Of a stretch of 12,015 nucleotides of DNA, positions 5,547-12,015 are shown piece after piece; the first letter of the stretch is position 1; the number at the start of each line of letters is the position of its first letter. This stretch comes from Eubacterium sp. (GTDB lineage: Bacteria > Bacillota > Clostridia > Lachnospirales > Lachnospiraceae): positions 1 through 12,015 of the forward strand of contig JAILAS010000066.1 in assembly GCA_024681495.1 (NCBI GenBank), read 5' to 3'. The notes beneath the pieces are model-generated. The model did not search any database and had not been told where the DNA came from. It saw nothing but the letters and a program-made list of their open reading frames with translations. A program made the position numbers and the translations under genes.

Positions 5547-8210
5547 ATGAAAAAATTATCACGATTCACCAGGACCGCAATTTCATGGACGATGGCGATC
5601 GCCATGGTTCTAACCTTTGTCCTTTCCGGGGCGAATCTCACCGTGCGGGCAGATGAGGGGGTGTCGTTCACCATACGCTGGTGCGATAACAATCTCGATG
5701 CGCTCAGTAAGATTCAGTATAAACTCAACGACGGAGAGGTGGTCACCATCACTCCCGACGATGTGATAACGACCACGAGCGGGACGGCGACCGCCACTTC
5801 CGGGCAGATGGTTCAGGGAAGCGACGCTGCCGGCACATACTACACCCTGGATACGGGAGCTTCCGCCGTGGGAGATAAGGTGACCGTGTGGATAGCGCTC
5901 AACGAAGGGTATGAGCTGGACGAAGAAAATCGCTGCAGGGTAATCGTCAACGGAAGCTCGCTGTCCATAACGGACGCGACAAACGTGTTCGCCAGTCAGG
6001 AAGGATATACATATCAGATAAACGACCAGGCGGTTCACGAGCTTGAGTTGGGCACCGTCTCTGCCGATAGCGGTTCGGGAGACAGCGGCTCGGGCAGCAG
6101 CGGCCAGACCGGCTCGAACACGGTAATCGCGGTAGGAGATACCGCGGCCGTCGACGAGGAGAACCAGACCGTTCTCATAGATACGACCGCCGATACCGCA
6201 GATCAGGTTTCGGATGATGAGTTTACCGTAGAGGGTAACGACATAATAATCGACGCCTGCGGCGACACCTACGCCGGCAAGTATCTTAAGATAACCGGAA
6301 ACGGGGCCTCGATTCGCGTAAACGGAACCGGCAGCTTCAAGGGAATCGTCCTTGGCGAAGGCACGTCGGTCAGCTTCTGGGGCAACGGATACAACGGAGA
6401 TGACGACAACTGGGTATTCGCACAGTTCAACCTTACCGAGGGCTTTATGGGTGAGGGCTCATCGAATATGGCATCCTTCCTGGAGTTCAGGGACGACATC
6501 ATCGTGAACGTGGGAACCTGGGGGAGCCCGGCCGATGCCGCGTTTAAGTACATAGAAGAAGTCGAGTTCAACAATTACGAGTTCCACAGCAGGTATACTG
6601 TAAATACGCATATTTACAGTACTACACCCTTCTACGGGGTAGGACAGGTGAATGTCCTCAGCGCGATTGTAGTAATCGAGAGAGACACCACACTGGTGGA
6701 CAATTCCTGCATGAGCGAACCGGATGCCACGGTACAGGTTTTCCAGGAGGGCATCATTTCCTTTACGACATCGGATCTGGGCAACGCGTCCCTCTACAGC
6801 AAATATTATGACCACTATCCCGAGAACGGAAGGGCAGATTCGGAAGCCGTTGATAGCAACGGGCTCACAGGCGATTACATAGGATATGAGTCCGTGACCA
6901 TTGATCCCTACACGGGATATACGAGCTGTGACTTCAACTATGAAGACTCGCTTTACACCCTGGTCTCCAACGATCCTATCCTCTATTCCGTGGCGTATGT
7001 CGTGGATGACTCTGAAAGCTATCCCAATGCCGACTGTGGCTCGGTTACCATGGACGGTTTCGAAAAGGGATACTACCTCGTCTATGATGAGGATAACGAC
7101 GGCACGGAAGACAGGTTCGAGGCATGGATTGCCGCCGGTGAGACCGTCAATGTGACCATCCTTCCGGAGCCCGGCTACCAGTACATCAAGGGCACCCTTA
7201 ACATAAACGGAGTCGCTATTGACCGGACCGTTCCGGGGAGCAATGTGGGAGCCTACAAGTTTACGATGCCCGCGAACGCAGGACACATGTGTGCGGACTT
7301 CGCAGCCACCGAGGATCTGACAGTGGTTTCGTCGGATGCGGGCGTGGAGGACGTCGCATTGGCGGACGTCCCGGACGGAGTCGTTTCGGCAGGAAACGCC
7401 GAGCTGGTGGTAGATGAGGCTGTGCCCACGAGCGCCGAGCAGAGCGCAATCCTGACGGCCGCCTCTGCGGACTCCTCCTCCGAGGCGACGTATCTCGACC
7501 TCACCTTCAACGAGTACGTGGTACAGAACTTCGATCCCACGGCCGAGAGCCAGGCCGCGTGGGAGACACAGCAGACGGACCTCAGCGACGAGGTGACCAT
7601 CGAGGTGATAGCCGACAAGGGAGCGACCGACTACCAGGTGGTAAGGGTGCACGACGGAGCGGTAGAGGCGCTCGACGGAGTCACTTACGACCCGGAGAAC
7701 GGAGTGGTTTCGTTTAAGACCGATAAATTCTCGACCTACGCATTGGTGGCCAAAAAGAGCAGTTCGTCCGGCACGACGGATACGACCAAAACCATTAATA
7801 AGGTAACTTATAAGGTTTCCGGAAGTTCAGCCGTTGTTACGGGCTTCGCCAACAGCGCGAAGAAGGTGGTAATAAAGGATAAGGTTACCATCGGCGGCAA
7901 GTCCTATAAGGTCACGGCGATTAAGGCTAAAGCGTTCGCCAAGGCGAAGAAGCTCACGAAGGTGACGATCGGCGCCAATGTGAAGACCATAGGAAAGAAG
8001 GCGTTCTTTAAGGCATCGAAGCTGAAGAAGGTGATTTTCAAGAACGCCAATAATCTAAAGAGCGTCGGCAAAAACGCGTTCAAGGGCATAAAGAAGAAGG
8101 CCTCGATTGTCGTGAAGATAAAGAGCAAGGCAGCCTATAAGAAGGCCGTTAAGAAGCTTAAGAAGGCCGGGGCAAAGAAGGCGAAATTCTCGTTTAAAAA
8201 GAAAAAGTAA
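5547..8210 (+). CDS. Secreted surface protein with BspA-like leucine-rich repeat and lysine-rich C-terminus
   Basis: This gene encodes 887 residues. ATG 5547 is supported by GGGAGG (5534-5539) and by an immediate signal peptide; the frame is open further upstream but without start signals. Residues 1-35 form a Sec signal (KK near the start, hydrophobic 16-31, likely cleavage after VRA at 35). An N-terminal domain to about 170 is followed by a Gly/Ser linker (about 171-190), then a large acidic region with Tyr, Asn and Asp that I do not recognise. Around 545-580 there is a bacterial surface repeat-like segment ending YKFTMPA. About 650-735 is a module with YQVVRVHDG and KFSTYALVA, seen in other clostridial surface proteins. 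Residues 790-850 hold two to three LRR_5 units (AFAKAKKLTKVTIGANVKTI and the like), and the tail to 887 is mostly Lys. No LPxTG motif is present; the basic tail may hold it to the acidic wall. Role, possibly adhesion, is unknown. Confidence 0.8.
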   Translation: MKKLSRFTRTAISWTMAIAMVLTFVLSGANLTVRADEGVSFTIRWCDNNLDALSKIQYKLNDGEVVTITPDDVITTTSGTATATSGQMVQGSDAAGTYYTLDTGASAVGDKVTVWIALNEGYELDEENRCRVIVNGSSLSITDATNVFASQEGYTYQINDQAVHELELGTVSADSGSGDSGSGSSGQTGSNTVIAVGDTAAVDEENQTVLIDTTADTADQVSDDEFTVEGNDIIIDACGDTYAGKYLKITGNGASIRVNGTGSFKGIVLGEGTSVSFWGNGYNGDDDNWVFAQFNLTEGFMGEGSSNMASFLEFRDDIIVNVGTWGSPADAAFKYIEEVEFNNYEFHSRYTVNTHIYSTTPFYGVGQVNVLSAIVVIERDTTLVDNSCMSEPDATVQVFQEGIISFTTSDLGNASLYSKYYDHYPENGRADSEAVDSNGLTGDYIGYESVTIDPYTGYTSCDFNYEDSLYTLVSNDPILYSVAYVVDDSESYPNADCGSVTMDGFEKGYYLVYDEDNDGTEDRFEAWIAAGETVNVTILPEPGYQYIKGTLNINGVAIDRTVPGSNVGAYKFTMPANAGHMCADFAATEDLTVVSSDAGVEDVALADVPDGVVSAGNAELVVDEAVPTSAEQSAILTAASADSSSEATYLDLTFNEYVVQNFDPTAESQAAWETQQTDLSDEVTIEVIADKGATDYQVVRVHDGAVEALDGVTYDPENGVVSFKTDKFSTYALVAKKSSSSGTTDTTKTINKVTYKVSGSSAVVTGFANSAKKVVIKDKVTIGGKSYKVTAIKAKAFAKAKKLTKVTIGANVKTIGKKAFFKASKLKKVIFKNANNLKSVGKNAFKGIKKKASIVVKIKSKAAYKKAVKKLKKAGAKKAKFSFKKKK
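7780..8207 (+). repeat. Lysine-rich LRR_5 repeats and polybasic tail
   Basis: The final 140 or so codons encode a strand-rich entry (KVTYKVSGSSAVVTGF), then repeats spaced about 23 residues: IKAKAFAKAKKLTKVTI, IGKKAFFKASKLKKVIF and VGKNAFKGIKKKASIVV. A helix-like AYKKAVKKLKKAGAKKAKF and a terminal KKKK follow. AAG and AAA dominate the codons. The charge contrasts sharply with the acidic remainder of the protein. Confidence 0.7.
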
Positions 8211-8219
8211 ATAAGTAAA

Positions 8220-8253
8220 CCGAAGGGGGTCCGCGTCGCGGGCCCTCTTTCGG
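8220..8253 (+). terminator. Long GC-rich 3' hairpin, possible terminator without U-tract
   Basis: Bases 8220-8234 pair with 8238-8253 through 15 pairs, including two G-U pairs and one bulged U (8250), closed by a three-base loop. It begins ten bases after the stop codon. The bases after it (CGCATAGGGGG) are not U-rich, so classical intrinsic termination is doubtful. It may protect the 3' end or pause polymerase. Confidence 0.55.
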
Positions 8254-8312
8254 CGCATAGGGGGATATGGCGCGAAGAAACGTGCAGTAAGACAATTTCG
8301 GCCAATCTTGTT

Positions 8313-8341
8313 TTTACAACTATCTCCAAGTGTTGTATAAT
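8313..8341 (+). promoter_or_regulatory. Sigma-A-type promoter of yugP with inverted repeat in the spacer
   Basis: TTTACA (8313-8318), 17 bases and TATAAT (8336-8341) form a good sigma-A promoter, with start expected near 8348. TACAAC (8315-8320) and GTTGTA (8332-8337) are perfect inverted arms 17 bases apart that overlap both boxes, the position expected of a repressor operator. The promoter is read with confidence; the operator is only suggested. Confidence 0.75.
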
Positions 8342-8393
8342 TCATGGAACAGCGGGCCGAAGAAGCGGCCGGAGAAAGAAAGGAAGACAGGCT

Positions 8394-9107
8394 ATGGGAT
8401 ATTACTATGGTTTTGGATATTTAGATCCGACATACATACTGGTCATCATAGGCGCGATCATCTGCATGATTGCGTCGTCGCACGTGAACAGCACTTATAA
8501 GAAGTACGCGAGGATACGCTCCATGAGCGGAATGACCGGCGCGCAGGCGGCGGAGAGGATTCTCCGTTCCAACGGCATTACGGACGTGCAGGTGCGCCAC
8601 GTCTCCGGAAACCTCACCGATCATTACGACCCGCGCAGCAAGACGGTAAACCTTTCGGACGCCGTCTACGACTCCACTTCGGTGGCGGCGCTGGGGGTGG
8701 CGGCGCATGAGACCGGGCACGTTATGCAGCACGCGAAGGGATACATCCCGCTCTCGATAAGGACGGCCCTCGTTCCCGTGGCTAACTTCGGGTCGTACGC
8801 GGCCTGGCCCATACTCATTCTCGGGCTGTTCATAAACTCGTCCACGGGCACATTGCTCATAAACATAGGAATACTCGTGTTCTCGGCCGCTGTGCTCTTT
8901 CAGCTGGTGACCCTCCCCGTGGAGTTCGACGCGTCCCGCAGGGCGCTTCGGATGCTGGAGAGAGAGGGAATCCTGGGAACTGACGAGCTCAGGAAGACCC
9001 GGAAGGTCCTGACTGCGGCGGCGCTGACGTACGTGGCTTCGGCCGCGGCGGCTATCCTCCAGCTTCTGAGGATAATCCTCATCTTCGGCGGGAGAAACAG
9101 AGATTGA
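8394..9107 (+). CDS. yugP: YugP-family membrane zinc metallopeptidase
   Basis: This gene encodes 237 residues, the normal family length. ATG 8394 follows AAAGGAAG (8379-8386) by seven bases. The zinc site is HETGH (105-109) in AAHETGHVMQH, and the likely third ligand is Glu177 in PVEFDASRRAL, a pattern shared with the neutral zinc metallopeptidase family PF04298 (YugP). Hydrophobic segments at about 12-28, 122-147, 151-172 and 206-232 place it in the cytoplasmic membrane. Further family features are GMTGAQAAERIL, and LSDAVYDSTSVAALGVAAH leading into the active site. Physiological substrates are not established. It has its own promoter and ends exactly within the -35 box of the ileS promoter, so it is probably monocistronic with possible read-through into the T-box leader. 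Confidence 0.92.
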   Translation: MGYYYGFGYLDPTYILVIIGAIICMIASSHVNSTYKKYARIRSMSGMTGAQAAERILRSNGITDVQVRHVSGNLTDHYDPRSKTVNLSDAVYDSTSVAALGVAAHETGHVMQHAKGYIPLSIRTALVPVANFGSYAAWPILILGLFINSSTGTLLINIGILVFSAAVLFQLVTLPVEFDASRRALRMLEREGILGTDELRKTRKVLTAAALTYVASAAAAILQLLRIILIFGGRNRD

Positions 9108-9133
9108 CAATCCACGGTGTTTTGTTCTATAAT
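9104..9133 (+). promoter_or_regulatory. Near-consensus sigma-A promoter of ileS
   Basis: TTGACA (9104-9109) and TATAAT (9128-9133) are both perfect hexamers, 18 bases apart. The -35 box contains the yugP stop codon TGA (9105-9107). Initiation is expected near 9140, at the 5' end of the T-box leader. A strong constitutive promoter upstream of a T-box is the usual arrangement: output is set by attenuation rather than by initiation. Confidence 0.9.
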
Positions 9134-9139
9134 CGTGGG

Positions 9140-9410
9140 GCGTTCGACGTTTCGGGCGCGACAATTTAACACTTAAAGGCTGTGACGAAGACAGTAGGAT
9201 GTGGGTGAAAGTCCCAGAGAGCCGGGGCAGGTGAGAGCCCGGTACGAGTAGACACATCGCGAAGATCACTTCCGAGCCGCGGTCCGAAAGGTTTATCCGA
9301 GTAGATGCCGACGTAAATTTCCCCGCGTCAGTGGGAGCATGCATGATGGTGCAGTGTAAAGGTGGTATAACGATAGTTTCACTCTCGTCCTTTGCGGACG
9401 GGAGTTTTTT
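9140..9410 (+). ncRNA. T-box riboswitch, isoleucine specificity
   Basis: This 5' leader senses uncharged tRNA-Ile and permits read-through into ileS. In Stem I, GAAG (9187-9190) pairs with CTTC (9269-9272), and GATGTG (9198-9203) with CACATC (9253-9258). The specifier loop on the 3' side carries ATC (9265-9267), an Ile codon, followed by the usual purine A. The distal part has AGAGAG (9216-9221) and a CCGGG/CCCGG arm with GGTGAGAG, typical tRNA-elbow-binding elements. A Stem III-like GACG/CGTC lies near 9310-9330. The antiterminator is AAAGG (9358-9362) with CCTTT (9389-9393), the seven-base bulge TGGTATA (9363-9369), and ACGA (9370-9373) with TCGT (9385-9388). TGGT can pair with the 3' ACCA of tRNA-Ile. 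The 5' end is set from the promoter. Confidence 0.93.
9381..9410 (+). terminator. T-box attenuator terminator
   Basis: ACTCTCGTCC (9381-9390) pairs with GGACGGGAGT (9396-9405) over ten positions with one G-U, loop TTTGC, followed by a run of U to 9410. Its 5' arm shares bases 9385-9393 with the antiterminator, so the two structures exclude each other, as a T-box requires. Confidence 0.92.
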
Positions 9411-9441
9411 ACTTTACTGCACTCTAATAAGGAGGAAAACA

Positions 9442-12015
9442 ATGTCAGAACTTTACCAGAAAGTCTCGACCGACATGAACTTCGTGGAGCGTGAGAAGGA
9501 CGTCCTGAAGTTCTGGAAGGAGAAGAAGGTCTTCGAGGAGAGCATGAAGCGCAGGGAGGGATGCCCCACCTACACGTTTTATGACGGCCCGCCCACCGCA
9601 AACGGCAAGCCCCATATCGGACATGTGCTCACCCGTGTAATCAAGGACATGATTCCCAGATACCGTACCATGAAGGGATACTACGTTCCCCGTAAGGCCG
9701 GCTGGGACACCCACGGACTCCCCGTGGAGATCGAGGTGGAGAAGAAGCTCGGCCTCGACGGTAAGGAGCAGATAGAGGAGTACGGAATCGAGCCCTTCAT
9801 CAAGGAGTGCAAGGAGTCCGTATGGAAATACAAGGAGATGTGGGAGAAGTTCTCCGATCAGGTCGGATTCTGGGCCGACATGGACGACCCCTACGTAACC
9901 TACGAGGACAACTTCATCGAGTCCGAGTGGTGGGCTTTAAAGCAGATCTGGGATAAGGACCTGCTCTACAAGGGATTTAAGGTCGTTCCCTACTGCCCGC
10001 GCTGCGGCACCCCGCTCTCCGCGCAGGAGGTGGCCCAGGGCTATAAGACCGTAAAGGAGCGCTCCGCCATCGTAAGGTTTAAGGTGAAGGACGAGGATGC
10101 GTACTTCCTGGCATGGACGACCACGCCCTGGACGCTTCCCTCGAACGTGGGACTTTGCGTGAATCCTTCCGAGACCTACGTGAGGGTCAAGGCGGCCGAC
10201 GGCTACACCTATTACATGGCCAAGGAGCTTCTCGACACTGTACTCGGAAGTCTCGGCGATGAGGAGTCCGGTAAGGCTGCGTACGAAATCGAGGAGGAGT
10301 TCACCGGTAAGGACCTCGAGTACAAGGAGTACGAGCCCCTCTACGAATGCGCCGGAGAGGCAGCCGCGAAGACCCGCAAGAAGGGATTCTTCGTAATCTG
10401 CGACGACTACGTAACCATGTCCGACGGTACCGGTATCGTACATACCGCGCCGGCTTTCGGTGAGGACGATAACAGGGTCTGCACCAATTACGACATGCCC
10501 TTCATCCAGTTCGTCGATGAGGCCGGCAATATGACTCCCGACACGCCCTTCGCAGGCCTGTTCGTTAAGAAGGCCGATCCCGTGATTCTCGAGGAGCTCG
10601 AGAAGAGGGGACAGCTCTTCGAGGCGCCGAACTTCGAGCATGACTATCCTCATTGCTGGCGATGCGACACGCCGCTCATCTACTACGCGCGTTCCAGCTG
10701 GTTCGTGAAGATGACGAAAGTGCGCGACGAGCTGCTTAAGAACAACGACACCGTAAACTGGATTCCGCCCTCGATCGGCAAGGGCCGCTTCGGCGACTGG
10801 CTCGAGAACGTTCAGGACTGGGGAATCTCCAGAAACCGTTACTGGGGCACGCCCCTCAACATCTGGGAGTGCGAGGACTGCGGACACCAGATTTCTATCG
10901 GTTCCCGCGAGGAGCTTAAGGAGAAGAGCGGCAGGGATGATGCCCTTACCGTGGAGCTTCACCGCCCCTATATAGACGAGTTCGTTTGCAAGTGCCCCGA
11001 GTGCGGCAAGGATATGCACCGCGTGCCCGAAGTTATTGACTGCTGGTTCGACTCGGGTGCTATGCCTTTCGCTCAGCACCACTATCCCTTCGAGAACAAG
11101 GAGACCTTCGAGCAGCAGTTCCCGGCCGCCTTCATCTCCGAGGCCGTGGACCAGACCCGCGGATGGTTCTACTCGCTCATGGCAGAGGGAACCGTGCTCT
11201 TCGGCAAGTCGCCCTACGAGAACGTCATTGTCCTCGGACACGTGCAGGACGAAAACGGACAGAAGATGAGTAAGTCAAAGGGCAATGCCGTAGATCCCTT
11301 CGAGGCGCTGAACGAGTACGGAGCGGACGCCGTTCGCTGGTACTTCTACATAAATTCCGCTCCCTGGCTCCCCAACAAGTTCCATGGCGGCGCCGTGGTC
11401 GAGGGTCAGAGGAAGTTTATGGGCACCCTGTGGAACACCTACGCGTTCTACGTGCTCTACGCGAATATTGACAACTTCGATCCCACAAAGTACTCCATCG
11501 ACATGGACAAGCTTCCCGTCATGGACAAGTGGCTGTTCTCCAAGCTCAACTCCTGCGTCAAGGAGGTGGATGCGGACCTCAGCGACTACAAGATTCCCGA
11601 GGCCGCACGCACGCTCCTCGAGTTCGTGGACGACATGAGTAACTGGTACGTGCGCCGTTGCCGCGGCAGATTCTGGGCCAAGGGAATGGAGCAGGATAAG
11701 ATAAACGCATACATGACGCTCTACACCGCATTGGTTACCATATCCAAGGCGGCGGCCCCCATGATTCCGTTCATGGCGGAGGAGATTTATGTAAACCTCG
11801 TCGGAAGCGTGGATTCCTCCGCGCCCGAGTCGGTACACCTGTGCGACTACCCCGAGGCGGACGAGAGCGCCATAGACAAGGATCTCGAGGAGAAGATGAA
11901 TGCCGTGCTGAACCTGGTAACGCTCGGAAGGGCTGCCAGAAACGAGGCGAACATAAAGAACCGCCAGCCGGTTGCGAAGATCTTCGTGAAGACTCCCGTG
12001 GAGCTCGACGAGTTC
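9442..12015 (+). CDS. ileS: Isoleucyl-tRNA synthetase, long eukaryote-like type (3' end outside window)
   Basis: 858 codons are visible with no stop, so the gene runs past the right edge; the full family length is about 1,040 residues. ATG 9442 follows TAAGGAGG (9428-9435) by six bases. The enzyme charges tRNA-Ile using ATP in the cytoplasm. Class I motifs are HIGH (58-61) in ANGKPHIGHVL and KMSKS (608-612) in GQKMSKSKGN. The CP1 editing domain, which removes mischarged valine, shows WTTTPWTLPSN (225-235) and GTGIVHTAPAFGEDD (about 329-343). Cys pairs in YCPRCG, HCWRCD, CEDCG and CPECG suggest zinc binding. The start VEREKDVLKFWKEKKVF, the GWDTHGLPVE region and KMSKSKGN (rather than SLGN) resemble the eukaryote-like IleRS type, which some bacteria carry as a mupirocin-tolerant form; tolerance here is inferred, not shown. 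Expression is controlled by the T-box. Confidence 0.97.
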   Translation, partial: MSELYQKVSTDMNFVEREKDVLKFWKEKKVFEESMKRREGCPTYTFYDGPPTANGKPHIGHVLTRVIKDMIPRYRTMKGYYVPRKAGWDTHGLPVEIEVEKKLGLDGKEQIEEYGIEPFIKECKESVWKYKEMWEKFSDQVGFWADMDDPYVTYEDNFIESEWWALKQIWDKDLLYKGFKVVPYCPRCGTPLSAQEVAQGYKTVKERSAIVRFKVKDEDAYFLAWTTTPWTLPSNVGLCVNPSETYVRVKAADGYTYYMAKELLDTVLGSLGDEESGKAAYEIEEEFTGKDLEYKEYEPLYECAGEAAAKTRKKGFFVICDDYVTMSDGTGIVHTAPAFGEDDNRVCTNYDMPFIQFVDEAGNMTPDTPFAGLFVKKADPVILEELEKRGQLFEAPNFEHDYPHCWRCDTPLIYYARSSWFVKMTKVRDELLKNNDTVNWIPPSIGKGRFGDWLENVQDWGISRNRYWGTPLNIWECEDCGHQISIGSREELKEKSGRDDALTVELHRPYIDEFVCKCPECGKDMHRVPEVIDCWFDSGAMPFAQHHYPFENKETFEQQFPAAFISEAVDQTRGWFYSLMAEGTVLFGKSPYENVIVLGHVQDENGQKMSKSKGNAVDPFEALNEYGADAVRWYFYINSAPWLPNKFHGGAVVEGQRKFMGTLWNTYAFYVLYANIDNFDPTKYSIDMDKLPVMDKWLFSKLNSCVKEVDADLSDYKIPEAARTLLEFVDDMSNWYVRRCRGRFWAKGMEQDKINAYMTLYTALVTISKAAAPMIPFMAEEIYVNLVGSVDSSAPESVHLCDYPEADESAIDKDLEEKMNAVLNLVTLGRAARNEANIKNRQPVAKIFVKTPVELDEF

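Noticed and set aside
6459..7652. Minus-strand open frame of 397 codons opposite the surface-protein gene
   Set aside because: The + frame has a signal peptide, known C-terminal modules and a good ribosome binding site. The antisense product shows no motif.
8421..9344. Minus-strand open frame of 307 codons across yugP and the T-box leader
   Set aside because: It would run through a T-box, a consensus promoter and a metallopeptidase gene. The product is Arg/His-rich without motifs.
9937..11241. Minus-strand open frame of 434 codons opposite ileS
   Set aside because: ileS motifs cover the whole interval in the + frame. The antisense product is composed of typical shadow residues and has no recognisable motif.

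Overview
The window looks like chromosomal housekeeping DNA from a Gram-positive anaerobe of the class Clostridia, most likely a Lachnospiraceae relative with fairly high GC. This is inferred from three things: the order of the first six genes (a variant of the Bacillus tmk-holB-ricT-rsmI neighbourhood), a T-box leader in front of ileS, and a secreted leucine-rich-repeat protein with a lysine-rich tail. All genes that can be supported lie on the + strand. The long minus-strand open frames are shadows of GC-rich genes.

Region 1 (1-4517) is a tight gene cluster: the 3' end of a guanylate-kinase-like gene, yaaR (DUF327), holB (DNA polymerase III delta'), ricT (PSP1 domain), trmN6 and rsmI. holB/ricT and ricT/trmN6 overlap by ATGA junctions, so these genes are probably co-transcribed and translationally coupled. 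Compared with Bacillus subtilis, yabA, yazA and darA are absent, a guanylate-kinase-like gene occupies the tmk position, and RicT carries a long basic low-complexity tail.

Region 2 (4518-5461) is a monocistronic unit. It encodes a serine-rich, cysteine-free 231-residue protein whose middle resembles the C-terminal domain of the flagellar cap protein FliD. It has a clear sigma-A-type extended -10 promoter and, just downstream, a candidate sigma-28 (flagellar) promoter with the expected 11-base spacing. A 16-base dyad lies in its leader, and two hairpins follow the gene, the second a strong intrinsic terminator. This pairing of a FliD-like orphan with a flagellar-type promoter is the most interesting part of the window.

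Region 3 (5462-8253) encodes an 887-residue secreted surface protein: signal peptide, Gly/Ser linker, a large central region I do not recognise, a C-terminal 'FSTYAL' module, and a short BspA-like leucine-rich-repeat block that is extremely lysine-rich. A GC-rich hairpin without a U-tract follows it.

Region 4 (8254-12015) holds a YugP-type membrane zinc metallopeptidase with its own promoter, then a near-consensus promoter whose -35 box overlaps the yugP stop codon. That promoter drives an isoleucine T-box riboswitch (specifier AUC) and ileS, which runs off the right edge. The IleRS resembles the long, eukaryote-like type found as the housekeeping enzyme in many Clostridia.

The known systems here are ordinary. 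No CRISPR array, tRNA, rRNA, insertion sequence or phage gene was seen.
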